Shown here: one piece after another, positions 26,834 to 35,286 of the stretch
How the letters are laid out: each line of letters opens with the position of its first letter
Position numbering within the stretch: the first letter of the stretch is position 1
Assembly: GCA_964653485.1 (NCBI GenBank)
Contig: CAZZFF010000020.1
Coordinates: 1-64,000 of the forward strand
DNA length: 64,000 bases
From: CAVQND01 sp964653485
Lineage (GTDB): Bacteria; Verrucomicrobiota; Verrucomicrobiia; Limisphaerales; UBA8199
Direction: 5' to 3'
The notes under the pieces: generated by a model
Told to the model about the DNA's origin: nothing
The model's input: only the letters and a program-made list of their open reading frames with translations
The model's database searches: none
Translations under genes and position numbers: made by a program

Positions 26834-27506
26834 ACCGTTGCTTTCGGCCAAGGGCCTCTGCAAGACCTACCTGCTGGGCAGACGCTCGCTCGACGTGCTG
26901 CGCGGGGTGGACATCGAGTTGCGGCGCGGGGATTTCCTCACCCTGCGCGGCGCCTCCGGGTCCGGCAAAAGCACGCTGCTCCACTTGCTCGGCGGCCTGG
27001 ACTCCCCGACCCGAGGCGAGGTCTGGCTCAAGGGCAGGAACCTGGCCGATCTCTCCCGGCGCGAGCTGGCGCGGGCGCGCAACCAGGATGTCGGGTTCAT
27101 CTTCCAGGCCTACTACCTGCTCCCGGAGCTCGACGCCCTGGAGAATGTCTGCCTCCCGGCCCGCATGGCGCGAAGACCTGTCGCGGCCACCGAGGCGCGC
27201 GCGAGGGAGTTGCTCGGTCGGGTGGGCCTGGCTGAGCGCCTCGAACACAAACCTTACGAACTCTCCGGCGGCGAGCAACAGCGCGTCGCCATCGCCCGCG
27301 CCCTCATTAACGAGCCGGCCCTCATCCTGGCCGATGAACCCACCGGCAACCTCGATTCCCACACCGGCGAGCAAATCATGCAACTCCTCTGCGCCCTGCC
27401 CGATGCAAAGCTCACGGCCTTGATCATGGCCACCCATGACCCCAAGCTCGCGGCCCGCGCCCCAAGGTCCATCGAACTGGTGGACGGCCAGATAATGGGG
27501 GATTGA
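26826..27506 (+). CDS. lolD: Lipoprotein-releasing ABC transporter ATP-binding protein (LolD family)
   Basis: The ATG at 26826 overlaps the permease stop (ATGAATGA), showing translational coupling; 226 residues. Walker A GASGSGKST, the Q-loop near IFQAYYLLPELDA, signature LSGGEQQR and Walker B LILADEPTGNLDS are all intact, in the MacB/LolD subfamily. It powers the permease encoded just upstream. An in-frame ATG four codons earlier is possible but would lengthen the overlap. Confidence 0.93.
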   Translation: MNEPLLSAKGLCKTYLLGRRSLDVLRGVDIELRRGDFLTLRGASGSGKSTLLHLLGGLDSPTRGEVWLKGRNLADLSRRELARARNQDVGFIFQAYYLLPELDALENVCLPARMARRPVAATEARARELLGRVGLAERLEHKPYELSGGEQQRVAIARALINEPALILADEPTGNLDSHTGEQIMQLLCALPDAKLTALIMATHDPKLAARAPRSIELVDGQIMGD

Positions 27507-27575
27507 CCCCGAATTTCTTTCCGCTAGTCTTCGTCAATTGTTGCAGTGACAACGCAATCGAAATCGAAATGTTTT

Positions 27576-29021
27576 ATGGAACAGAACACTAATTCCCCAT
27601 CGTCCGGCCTTCCGCGCCGGGAGTTTATCAAGAAAACAGCCACAGTGGCGGCGGCGGTTGCGGCGGCGCCGCTGTTCAAGACGCCGGTTTATGGCCAGAA
27701 CCAGGCGCCCTCTACCGGGCGCGTCATCGGCGCCAACGATCGCATCGTCGTGGGCATCATCGGGGTGGGTTTCGGCATCGGTTGCGACCATTTTGTGGGC
27801 ATCCAGGACAAGAGCGGAGACAACAACGTCGTCCTGGCGGCCGGCTGCGACGTCTTTTCACGGCGGCGGGCCTGGATGCGGGGCGAGACGGAACTGCCCT
27901 ATCCGAATGCCAACAAGGGCAAAGCCATCGGCTCCTCCGAGAGTTCGTACAAGACCACTCCCCTCAAGGAGGCGGATGTGTACGTGGATTACCGGAAGTT
28001 ACTGGAGCGCAAGGACATCGATGCCGTCCTGATTGCCACCCATGACGTCATGCACGGCCCCATAACCATGGCTGCGGTGCAGGCCGGCAAGCACGTTTAT
28101 TGCGAGAAGCCACTGACGCGCTACCTCGACGAAGCTTTCAAGGTCTATGACACGGTCAAACAGAGCGGCAAGGTATTCCAGGTCGGCTCCCAAGGCTGCT
28201 CGGCGGGCGGCTATCACAAGTGCGCCGAGTTAATTAAGGCGGGCAAGATAGGCGAGTTAGTCTGGGCGCAGGCCTGGTATTCCCGAAACAGCAAGGGCGG
28301 CGAGTGGAATTATCCGATTGAAGAGCAATGCAAGCCGCAGAACGTGGATTGGGAGAAATGGCTGGGCGCGGTCAAAAAACACGGGGACTTCAGCCCCGAG
28401 TATTTCCATCGCTGGCGGAAGTATTTTCAGTTCTGCGCCGGCCCCATGGGCGACCTGGCGCCGCACAAGCTGCACCCGGTGATGCTGGCCACCGGCAACC
28501 CGGAGTTCCCCGTCCGGGTCTGCTCGATCGGCACGAAGGCCGTCCACCCCGACAAGGCCGGTGGAACTCCCGAGCGCGAGGTGCCGGAGCACCAGCAACT
28601 GTTGGCCGAGTTTCCCAGCGGCTACGAGATCATGGTGACCTGCTGCACGACTAACTCCTCGACCCCGGGCATGAGCCTTTTCGGACACTTGGCCAACCTC
28701 GATATCGATGCCACCGCGAGCAAAGTCAGGCTCACGCCCCAACGCGAAACCGGGGATGACATCGATCCGGAGAGCCTGGCCGGCCTCCAGCCCGAGGACA
28801 TCCGGGTGCATGAGAAGAATTGGTTTGATTCCATTCGCGCCAATAAGGCGCCCAACGCGGACATCGAGCTGGCCATCCGCGTGCAGACGGTCATCTCCCT
28901 GGCCGAAATGTCCGATCGCCTCAAGATAACCTGCTTGTTCGACGAAAAGACCCGCAAGATAACAGACGGCTCCGGCAAGGAAATCGCCCCGATCACCTAC
29001 GGCACGCTGCCCATCTCGTGA
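27576..29021 (+). CDS. Gfo/Idh/MocA family oxidoreductase, exported by a Tat-like signal
   Basis: The ATG at 27576 gives 481 residues; a GTG 30 bases earlier is less likely. PRREFIKKTATVAAAVAAAP is a Tat-type signal ending near PVYGQ. The Rossmann motif GIIGVGFGIGCDH, then DVYVDYRKLLERKDIDAV, and YCEKPLTR with the family EKP, mark the NAD(P)-binding domain. GPMGDLAPHKLHP belongs to the C-terminal alpha/beta domain. Exported members are a hallmark of Verrucomicrobia and Planctomycetes and act on sugars or glycosides. Substrate not predictable. The ApbE gene follows after six bases. Confidence 0.9.
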   Translation: MEQNTNSPSSGLPRREFIKKTATVAAAVAAAPLFKTPVYGQNQAPSTGRVIGANDRIVVGIIGVGFGIGCDHFVGIQDKSGDNNVVLAAGCDVFSRRRAWMRGETELPYPNANKGKAIGSSESSYKTTPLKEADVYVDYRKLLERKDIDAVLIATHDVMHGPITMAAVQAGKHVYCEKPLTRYLDEAFKVYDTVKQSGKVFQVGSQGCSAGGYHKCAELIKAGKIGELVWAQAWYSRNSKGGEWNYPIEEQCKPQNVDWEKWLGAVKKHGDFSPEYFHRWRKYFQFCAGPMGDLAPHKLHPVMLATGNPEFPVRVCSIGTKAVHPDKAGGTPEREVPEHQQLLAEFPSGYEIMVTCCTTNSSTPGMSLFGHLANLDIDATASKVRLTPQRETGDDIDPESLAGLQPEDIRVHEKNWFDSIRANKAPNADIELAIRVQTVISLAEMSDRLKITCLFDEKTRKITDGSGKEIAPITYGTLPIS

Positions 29022-29027
29022 AGAGAC

Positions 29028-30026
29028 ATGACCACCATCTCGCTGGCCCTGCACGCGATGGCGACGCGCTTCGAGATGGTGTTGCATGGACAGAACCCGG
29101 TGGCGCTCCGCGCCGCCGGCGAGGAAGCACTGGCTGAGATCGAGAGGCTCGAAGCCCAGCTCAGCCTTTATCGCGACACCAGCGAAATTGCCCGCCTCAA
29201 TGCCCGTGCGGCCCAAGGGCCGGTGCGTGTCACGCCCGGCCTTTTTTCTTTATTGACGCAGGCGCAACGGTTGCACCGCGAGAGCGGCGGCGCCTTCGAC
29301 GTCACTATCGCTCCCTTGGTTCGCTGCTGGGGTTTCATGGGCGGCGGGGGGCGTTTGCCGGACGCGGCCACCCTCGCGTCCGCCCGCGCCAAGGTCGGCA
29401 TGGGCCAGGTGGAGCTGGACCCGGAGGGCTTGACGGTCCGGTTTGCCTCCCCGGGTGTGATGCTCGACCTTGGGGCGATCGGCAAAGGCTACGCCATTGG
29501 CCGCGCGGTGGACATCCTCCGCGAGGCCGGCCTCACCAGCGCCTTGGTCCACGGCGGAACAAGCACGGTCTTTGGCCTCGGCCATCCGCCCGATGCGGAG
29601 TTCTGGAAGGTAGCGGTGGAAAACCCGCGCCGAGCGTTGCAGGGCGCCCGTTCGGGAGTCCTCGCGCCAACCGAGGGCAAGCGGACCCCGGGGGAAACCT
29701 TCGCGACGGTGCCTTTGCGCGACCAGGCGATGTCGGTTTCGGCGATTTGGGGCAGGTCCTTTCTTGCTGAGGGAAAGACTTATGGCCATGTCCTGGACCC
29801 GCGCACAGGCATGCCCGTGTCCGGAGCGGTCCTGGCGGCCGTTGTCCTGCCCTCGGCCACCGAAACCGACGCGCTCTCCACTGCCCTGCTGGTGCTGGGC
29901 ATGGAAGGACAAAAAAAGATAGCCGGGCTGCGAGCCGGCATGAAAACGATGGTGGCAGCCGGCGAGGAGGGCCAATTCCGCGTGGAAACCATCGGCATCG
30001 CGATCGAAAGCTCAAAAGCCCGTTGA
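29028..30026 (+). CDS. apbE: FAD:protein FMN transferase (ApbE family), without export signal
   Basis: The ATG at 29028 gives 332 residues. MATRFEMVLHG, ERLEAQLSLYRDTSEIARLN, FDVTIAPLVRCWGF and LDLGAIGKGYAIGRAVDIL are the conserved ApbE segments; SALVHGGTSTVFGLG and SAIWGRSFLAEGKTYGHVLDP follow, with GTSTVFG replacing the usual SGGNS-like loop. ApbE proteins attach FMN to a Thr or Ser of target flavoproteins using FAD. Most are periplasmic lipoproteins; this one begins directly at the domain and so looks cytoplasmic. Its target is unknown. It lies six bases after the oxidoreductase gene. Confidence 0.87.
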   Translation: MTTISLALHAMATRFEMVLHGQNPVALRAAGEEALAEIERLEAQLSLYRDTSEIARLNARAAQGPVRVTPGLFSLLTQAQRLHRESGGAFDVTIAPLVRCWGFMGGGGRLPDAATLASARAKVGMGQVELDPEGLTVRFASPGVMLDLGAIGKGYAIGRAVDILREAGLTSALVHGGTSTVFGLGHPPDAEFWKVAVENPRRALQGARSGVLAPTEGKRTPGETFATVPLRDQAMSVSAIWGRSFLAEGKTYGHVLDPRTGMPVSGAVLAAVVLPSATETDALSTALLVLGMEGQKKIAGLRAGMKTMVAAGEEGQFRVETIGIAIESSKAR

Positions 30027-30060
30027 AAAACAACCACATCGCGGCTACGTTCACTTTGGT

Positions 30061-30927
30061 ATGCTAGAGGACCGTTCCTATATGCGTGAGACGCCCTTCG
30101 ACACGCGCCGATCCGCGACAGTCATGTTGCTGATCGCCCTCGTGGCGGCTTTCCTCTTGCAGAAATTTGTGGACCTGCTCCCCAGCGTTCGGTTCAACGA
30201 ATACTTCGCGTTGAGCCTGCGGGGCCTGCAGCACGGGTACGTCTGGCAGTTGCTGACCTACCAGTTCATGCACGTGGGACTCCTGCACTTGTTGTTCAAT
30301 TGCTGGGCGATCTATGTGTTTGGCCACGACGTGGAGATGGCGCTGGGCCGCAACTCCTTTTTGACGCTCTACTTTTCCAGCGGCATCATCGGGGGCGCGG
30401 CGCAGACCTTGGCCGAGTTGGCGTCGCCCGTTTACTTTCGCGGGCCCGTCGTGGGGGCCTCGGCGGCGGCGTTCGGACTGGCCGCGGCCTTTGCGGTGCT
30501 CTTTCCCAACCGGGTATTGCTCCTCTTTTTTGTCCTGCCGATACGCGCCAAGTGGCTCCTCGCCCTGAGCGGGGCCCTGGCGCTCTATGGCTTGATCTCC
30601 CCCTTTGACGGCACGGCCCACGCGGCGCACCTGGGCGGCATGCTCACGGGTTTGGTGTTCATCCGCTACGCGGTCCATTGGCAGTGGCCGAGCTTTGGCC
30701 GCCTGCGCAAGCTCTCCTCCCGCCGCCTCGTCAAAGTCCACTTCGAGAAGCCCGGCTTCTGGTCGCGCTCCAAGCTCCCCCCCGACGAGGACGTGCCTCC
30801 CGAGGAGTTCGTCAGCAGGGAGGTCGATCCGATTCTCGACAAAATCTCCGCCCACGGCATCCAGAGCCTGACCGAACGCGAACGGCGCATCCTGGAGGCG
30901 GCTCGCGCCAAGATCGGCAACCGCTAA
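30061..30927 (+). CDS. Rhomboid family intramembrane serine protease
   Basis: The ATG at 30061 gives 288 residues; an ATG seven codons later is also possible. Six membrane segments are seen between residues about 20 and 205. The catalytic Ser lies in GPVVGASAAAFGL (the GxSxxxFG motif) and the His in THAAHLGGMLTG, so the active dyad is intact. HxxxN is present in MHVGLLHLLFN. The soluble C-terminal tail of about 80 residues is charged (LPPDEDVPPEEF, LTEREEFRRIL-like helix) as in many bacterial rhomboids. It cleaves membrane proteins within the bilayer. Convergent with the PagL gene. Confidence 0.91.
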   Translation: MLEDRSYMRETPFDTRRSATVMLLIALVAAFLLQKFVDLLPSVRFNEYFALSLRGLQHGYVWQLLTYQFMHVGLLHLLFNCWAIYVFGHDVEMALGRNSFLTLYFSSGIIGGAAQTLAELASPVYFRGPVVGASAAAFGLAAAFAVLFPNRVLLLFFVLPIRAKWLLALSGALALYGLISPFDGTAHAAHLGGMLTGLVFIRYAVHWQWPSFGRLRKLSSRRLVKVHFEKPGFWSRSKLPPDEDVPPEEFVSREVDPILDKISAHGIQSLTERERRILEAARAKIGNR

Positions 30928-30960
30928 CGTCAGACTCTCCAAGCCGTCTTGCACCGGCCA

Positions 30961-31521
30961 CTAAAACCGGTAGCCGAACGCCACGACGTGCAGGTTAAGG
31001 CCGGGATTGCTCTCGCTGATGCTCGCGTTGGACATGTGCTGGAAGCGGTAGCCCAAGCGCCAGTGCTTCGCGAGGTCCCAATACAATCCAATATGGCTGG
31101 TGAATTGGACCGGGTCGCCAAAGTCCTTGGTGTCGAATTCCCAGCGGGAGATGAACGTCGGGCCGGAGCCGCCCTCGATTGAAATCGGGATTCCCTCGTG
31201 TCCGAGGGCGAGAATGGCCGCAGGCGTCCCAACGGCGCCGCCGGAGTGGTTATTCCCCATCCAACCGGCCGATACGTCGAGGCGGCTCTGAAGGTTCCAT
31301 TTCTTCCCCAAGTCCCAGCCCCAGGGCAGGTTCCAATCCACAAAGGCCTCGGCCTGGTGAAAGTCCTGGTTGGAGCTGCTGGCCCCGGCGCCGAAGCGGG
31401 CGCCCGACGACTCCAAGCTGAGCCCTCCGGCCTCCGCGCCGGCAACTGCCGCCAGCAGGAGACCGGCCGAGGCCCATCCGATAAGGCTATCCTGACCCTG
31501 TTTAACCAGTGAAACATCCAT
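30961..31521 (-). CDS. Acyloxyacyl hydrolase / lipid A 3-O-deacylase, PagL family
   Basis: The ATG at 31521 gives 186 residues; signal peptide ends near AEAGG. The mature part alternates as a beta-barrel and ends in FGYRF, with the terminal Phe typical of outer-membrane proteins. RFQHMSNAS holds the PagL active-site pair H162 and S164, and SNPGLNLH follows. PagL removes the 3-O acyl chain of lipid A at the outer membrane. The acidic residue of the Pseudomonas catalytic triad falls on N176 in my hand alignment. It lies 45 bases after the response regulator gene on the same strand. Confidence 0.82.
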   Translation of the reverse strand: MDVSLVKQGQDSLIGWASAGLLLAAVAGAEAGGLSLESSGARFGAGASSSNQDFHQAEAFVDWNLPWGWDLGKKWNLQSRLDVSAGWMGNNHSGGAVGTPAAILALGHEGIPISIEGGSGPTFISRWEFDTKDFGDPVQFTSHIGLYWDLAKHWRLGYRFQHMSNASISESNPGLNLHVVAFGYRF

Positions 31522-31566
31522 GGCACGGGATGCTGGCATAGCCGAACGACAGTGGCAAGACGTGAA

Positions 31567-32193
31567 TCAGCCCCGGAGGAACTTGGCAACCGCCTCGGTC
31601 CGGGTGCGCACCTGGAGCTTCTCATAGATGCGGCGGATGTAGGTGTGGACGGTCTCGTAGCTGATGCCGAGCTTTTCGGCGATTTCCTTGTAGAGGAAGC
31701 CCTTGCTCAGACAATCGAGGACTTCCTGTTCGCGCTCGGAGAGGTTTTCGGTCGGCTGAGTGGAAGGGCCTGTCTTTTGGAAGGACTGGATGACCTTGCG
31801 GGCGATGTGAGTGGTCATGGGAGAACCGCCGCGATTGACCTCGCGGATGGCCTCGAGCAATTCGGCGCTCTTGGTGCGCTTCAGGAGGTAGCCGGACGCC
31901 CCCGCGGCAAGGGCGTTGAAGATGGTGTCCGTGTCCTCATAGACCGTGAGCATGAGCACCTGGGTTCCGGGCAGACGCGGCTTCAAGTGCCGAACGCATT
32001 CCACGCCGTTCATGCCCGGGAGGTTGATGTCCATCAGGACAACCTCGGGGCGGTCCTTGGGCAAGCCCTGGAGAGCGGCCTCGGCGGTGGGGTAATGGCT
32101 CACACAACGGAATCCCTCCGCGCGGTCGATGACCCTGGCCAAGGTGCCGCGCAATTGCTCGTTGTCTTCGACTATAGAAACGGTGATGGGCAT
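31567..32193 (-). CDS. NarL/FixJ-family response regulator
   Basis: The 208-residue protein has a receiver domain (residues 1-120) with VEDNEQL, the phosphorylation site D55 in LMDINLPGMNG, T and K switch residues in LMLTVYED and LLKRTKS. A LuxR-type HTH occupies about 145-205: LSEREQEVLDCLSKG, YKEIAEKLGIS, then VHTYIRRIYEKLQV. It begins three bases after the sensor kinase stop, so the pair is translationally linked. Targets are probably the adjacent genes, by inference. Confidence 0.94.
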   Translation of the reverse strand: MPITVSIVEDNEQLRGTLARVIDRAEGFRCVSHYPTAEAALQGLPKDRPEVVLMDINLPGMNGVECVRHLKPRLPGTQVLMLTVYEDTDTIFNALAAGASGYLLKRTKSAELLEAIREVNRGGSPMTTHIARKVIQSFQKTGPSTQPTENLSEREQEVLDCLSKGFLYKEIAEKLGISYETVHTYIRRIYEKLQVRTRTEAVAKFLRG

Positions 32194-32196
32194 GGT

Positions 32197-35100
32197 CTAG
32201 GTCTGATTTCCAAGCAGCGCCGAGATGCGCGCCACGGTGCCGCGAGCGGGGCCGGGGCCGATGACAAAATCGCCGCCGACGTCCTCCATCCGCTTGCGCA
32301 TGTTGCGCAGGCCGTTCCTTCCCTTGTTCCCGGCTCCGGCGGGAAGCCCCCGGCCATCATCTTCGATATCGAGCATAAAACGTCCCGGCTCGAGGCGCAA
32401 GCGCAGCCAGACCGAGGACGCGTGGGCGTGCTTGACGATGTTGTTGACCGCTTCCTTGGCCACCAGAAAGACATTGTGGCGCAGTTCCGGCGAGATGGGG
32501 ATGGCGGGCAGTTGGGCCGGGGCATCGAGGCGGTAGCGCAGCCCGGCCAGGGCCAGATACTCCTCGGCATATTTGCAAATGTAGTTGACCAACCCGTCCA
32601 AAGTGTCGTTCGCAGGGTTGACCGTCCAGACGATCTCATCCAACGCGCGGGTGGTATCGGTCGCAGTCTGCGAAATTTGGCGGGCATGAGCAGCCACCTC
32701 GTCCGGCAGGGCCTTGTCGGTCTCAGCCAACTCTCCGAGAAGGGCGACCTGCGTGAGGTTGGCCCCAAGTTGGTCGTGGAGGTCGCGGGCGATGCGGGCC
32801 CGTTCCCTTTCCAGCGCCTCATGCTGGCGCAGCACGGCCAATTGCCGCTGAAGCTTCTGGGTGGACACATAATGAACGGAGCCAATGATCCCGGCCAGCA
32901 GCGTGACTGCCGAGGCGGTCAGAAACCACCAAGTCTCCCAAAAGGGGGGCAGGACGGTAACCGCCAAGGTGCTGCCCTGGTTGTTCCAGACGCCATCTTC
33001 GTTGCAAGCCGCGACGTGGAAACGGTATCGCCCGGGAGGAAGCTTGCCATAGTAGGCGTGGCGCTCATCCAGGGCCGGACTCCACTCTCGTTGGTAGTGC
33101 TCCATCCAGTAGCGAAACCGGGCGCGATCCGCGGCGCCCAGATTCAGGCTCGTGTACTGAATGTCCAACCCCTCCTTGCCGGGAGGGATGACGACATCCT
33201 GGGGCGGGGCGGCCCGGAAGCTATTGGACCCTTGCTCGCCTTGTATCCAGACCGACTCGATAACCACGGGCGGCTGGTTGGTATTGGGATGGAGTTGGGC
33301 TGGGTCCACCGAGACCAGGCCGCCGGTCGTGGGAAACCACAGCGTGCCATCCCGGGTTTGGCAAGCCGCTGGCTGCGAGCCAAAAGTGCATTCGCTCGCC
33401 GGCAGCCCATCCGCCCTCCCATAATCACGCGGCGAGATCGAATCCATCAGCCCGTCGGCGGGATTTGGGGGCGTCTTCTTCTCCGTCGACCCGTTCGCGA
33501 GTTGGTTGAGCTTGCTCTTGGGGACCCGGATAAGACCCCCGTAGGAGCCGATCCACAGGTATCCCTGCCTGTCTTCCGCCAGGTAGCCCAGCTTGCCAAA
33601 GGGAAGCCCGTCCTTGCTGGTGAAAGAGAACCATCGGCCGTCATGGAAACGAGCCAGGCCGCCGGAAGTCCCCGCCCACAAGACCCCCTCCTTGTCGACG
33701 AGCAGAGACGCCACATCGTCTCCAGGCAGGCCGTTGGTTCGGACGAACCAGGTGAGGCGGCCCTGGCGCAGACGACCTATTCCGCCCCCGGCCGTGCCCA
33801 CCCATAGGTTTCCTTCCGCATCATCGGTGATGGCTTGGACCGAGTTGGCCGAAGGGCCGTTTACAGTGGTATTGGTTCTCCAGTCGCGTCCATCCCACCG
33901 CGCCAACCCGCCTGCCGTGCCGGCCCACAATACTCCCTGGCGGTCTTGGTAGAGGGCGAAGATATGAGGGTCGATGGCATCGGCCCCGGGAGCAGGGGTG
34001 AAACTGCCGTCCCGGAACTGGAACAGTCCGTGCCCCTGGGTGCCGACCCAGACCCTCCCGTCGCGGTCCACCAACACGCTGCGCAAATAGACCGATTTCT
34101 GGACGTTGTTTTGCTGCTGAACGATATTGGTGAACACAATGGTTGTCTGGCCCGTCCAGTGGTCAACCCGCTCCTGGTTGTAGCCGATCCAAAGTCCACC
34201 CTGCCCATCCTCGCACACCGATTGGACCACCAACCCCGCCGAGAACGACAAGAGATCAAAGGCCGGGCGCTTGACACGAATCAGACCGTCCCCGTTGGTC
34301 CCCACCCAGAGACAGCCCTCCCGGTCCACATGAAGCGAGAGGACCGCCCTGCCCGGCAGCCCTTGTTCGCTCCCAATTCGCGTGTATTGGCCCTGCGCAT
34401 CGAACCAATAGATTTCCCCCGCGTAGGTGCCGGCTATCAGGTTCCCTTGGAGGTCCTCGCAGACGGCGGTGACGGGGCTGCGCAACTGGTCCCATGGATA
34501 CGCATGCCGGGGAAAACCGGCGTCGGGTCGGTCGGCCTTGTACTTCCAGATATACCCGTTAGCCAGGCGCCAGTAACCGCCGCGCCTGCTGGCCAGCAGG
34601 AAATCGAGTCTGAAGACCCGCAGTTTGTCCAGGAACGGCAGCTCTCCGCTGGCAGCCCAATCGGGGTCCGGACGCAAGGACCTCTGCCAATCGTCGGTGC
34701 CGACCCACAGCAGGCCGGAATCCTCGGCGATAAGCGCCCGCCGGCGGCTGGGCTCGACCGCCCAGCCGCGGATTGCGCCGTTGTGGAAACGGACCAAATG
34801 GCCGGGCGATTCGTCGGCTGGACCGTCGGCAACGTGCAGCCAGACCGCCCCGTTGGTGTCCTGACAAATGGCCTTGAGCAGGCCCAGCGATCTGCCAGCC
34901 TCCAGCTCGATGTGGGTGATCTTGCCCTGGGGACTGACCATGGCGATGCCCTCGGACAAGGTGCCGATCCAGAGGTTGGTCTGGCTGTCCTCGAACAAAC
35001 TCACGATCTGGTTGCTCTTAAGCCCCGGAGTATTGTCCTGGTCAAATCGAGTGAACCGTCTTCCGTCAAAGCGGGCCAGACCGCCCAATGTCCCGACCCA

Positions 35101-35268
35101 AAGATAGCCGTCCCGAGTCTGTGTCATGGCCGCCACACAACTCTGCGGCAGCCCTTGCTCCTCGCCAAACCGCTCGACCATGAAGCGGGCGTCGGCCGCC
35201 CGAACACAGCAGCAACAGACGCCTAACCACAGCCCGCCGGCGGCGATAATCCAACGGTTCTTCGGCAC
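32197..35268 (-). CDS. Two-component sensor kinase with extracytoplasmic double beta-propeller and Y_Y_Y domain
   Basis: The 1023-residue protein has a signal/anchor at the start (IIAAGGLWLGVCCCCVRA). Residues about 30-650 contain many Reg_prop blades with the LWVGT/LWAGT phrase (YLWVGTLGGLARF, GVLWAGTAGGLARW and others). A Y_Y_Y domain near 680-770 ends in GRYRFHVAACNEDGVW. A membrane segment is at about 785-805. HisKA_3 carries the phospho-His H831 in IARDLHDQLGANL, and the ATPase domain ends in MEDVGGDFVIGPGP. This is the classical, unhybridised form of the polysaccharide- or envelope-sensing kinases. It passes phosphate to the regulator encoded three bases downstream. It starts 18 bases after the ligase stop. 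Confidence 0.94.
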   Translation of the reverse strand: MPKNRWIIAAGGLWLGVCCCCVRAADARFMVERFGEEQGLPQSCVAAMTQTRDGYLWVGTLGGLARFDGRRFTRFDQDNTPGLKSNQIVSLFEDSQTNLWIGTLSEGIAMVSPQGKITHIELEAGRSLGLLKAICQDTNGAVWLHVADGPADESPGHLVRFHNGAIRGWAVEPSRRRALIAEDSGLLWVGTDDWQRSLRPDPDWAASGELPFLDKLRVFRLDFLLASRRGGYWRLANGYIWKYKADRPDAGFPRHAYPWDQLRSPVTAVCEDLQGNLIAGTYAGEIYWFDAQGQYTRIGSEQGLPGRAVLSLHVDREGCLWVGTNGDGLIRVKRPAFDLLSFSAGLVVQSVCEDGQGGLWIGYNQERVDHWTGQTTIVFTNIVQQQNNVQKSVYLRSVLVDRDGRVWVGTQGHGLFQFRDGSFTPAPGADAIDPHIFALYQDRQGVLWAGTAGGLARWDGRDWRTNTTVNGPSANSVQAITDDAEGNLWVGTAGGGIGRLRQGRLTWFVRTNGLPGDDVASLLVDKEGVLWAGTSGGLARFHDGRWFSFTSKDGLPFGKLGYLAEDRQGYLWIGSYGGLIRVPKSKLNQLANGSTEKKTPPNPADGLMDSISPRDYGRADGLPASECTFGSQPAACQTRDGTLWFPTTGGLVSVDPAQLHPNTNQPPVVIESVWIQGEQGSNSFRAAPPQDVVIPPGKEGLDIQYTSLNLGAADRARFRYWMEHYQREWSPALDERHAYYGKLPPGRYRFHVAACNEDGVWNNQGSTLAVTVLPPFWETWWFLTASAVTLLAGIIGSVHYVSTQKLQRQLAVLRQHEALERERARIARDLHDQLGANLTQVALLGELAETDKALPDEVAAHARQISQTATDTTRALDEIVWTVNPANDTLDGLVNYICKYAEEYLALAGLRYRLDAPAQLPAIPISPELRHNVFLVAKEAVNNIVKHAHASSVWLRLRLEPGRFMLDIEDDGRGLPAGAGNKGRNGLRNMRKRMEDVGGDFVIGPGPARGTVARISALLGNQT

Positions 35269-35286
35269 GCCCGGCAGTCTGCCGAA

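Noticed and set aside
31552..35226. Long plus-strand frames opposite the sensor kinase
   Set aside because: No motifs, and the minus strand carries intact HisKA_3, ATPase and propeller signatures.
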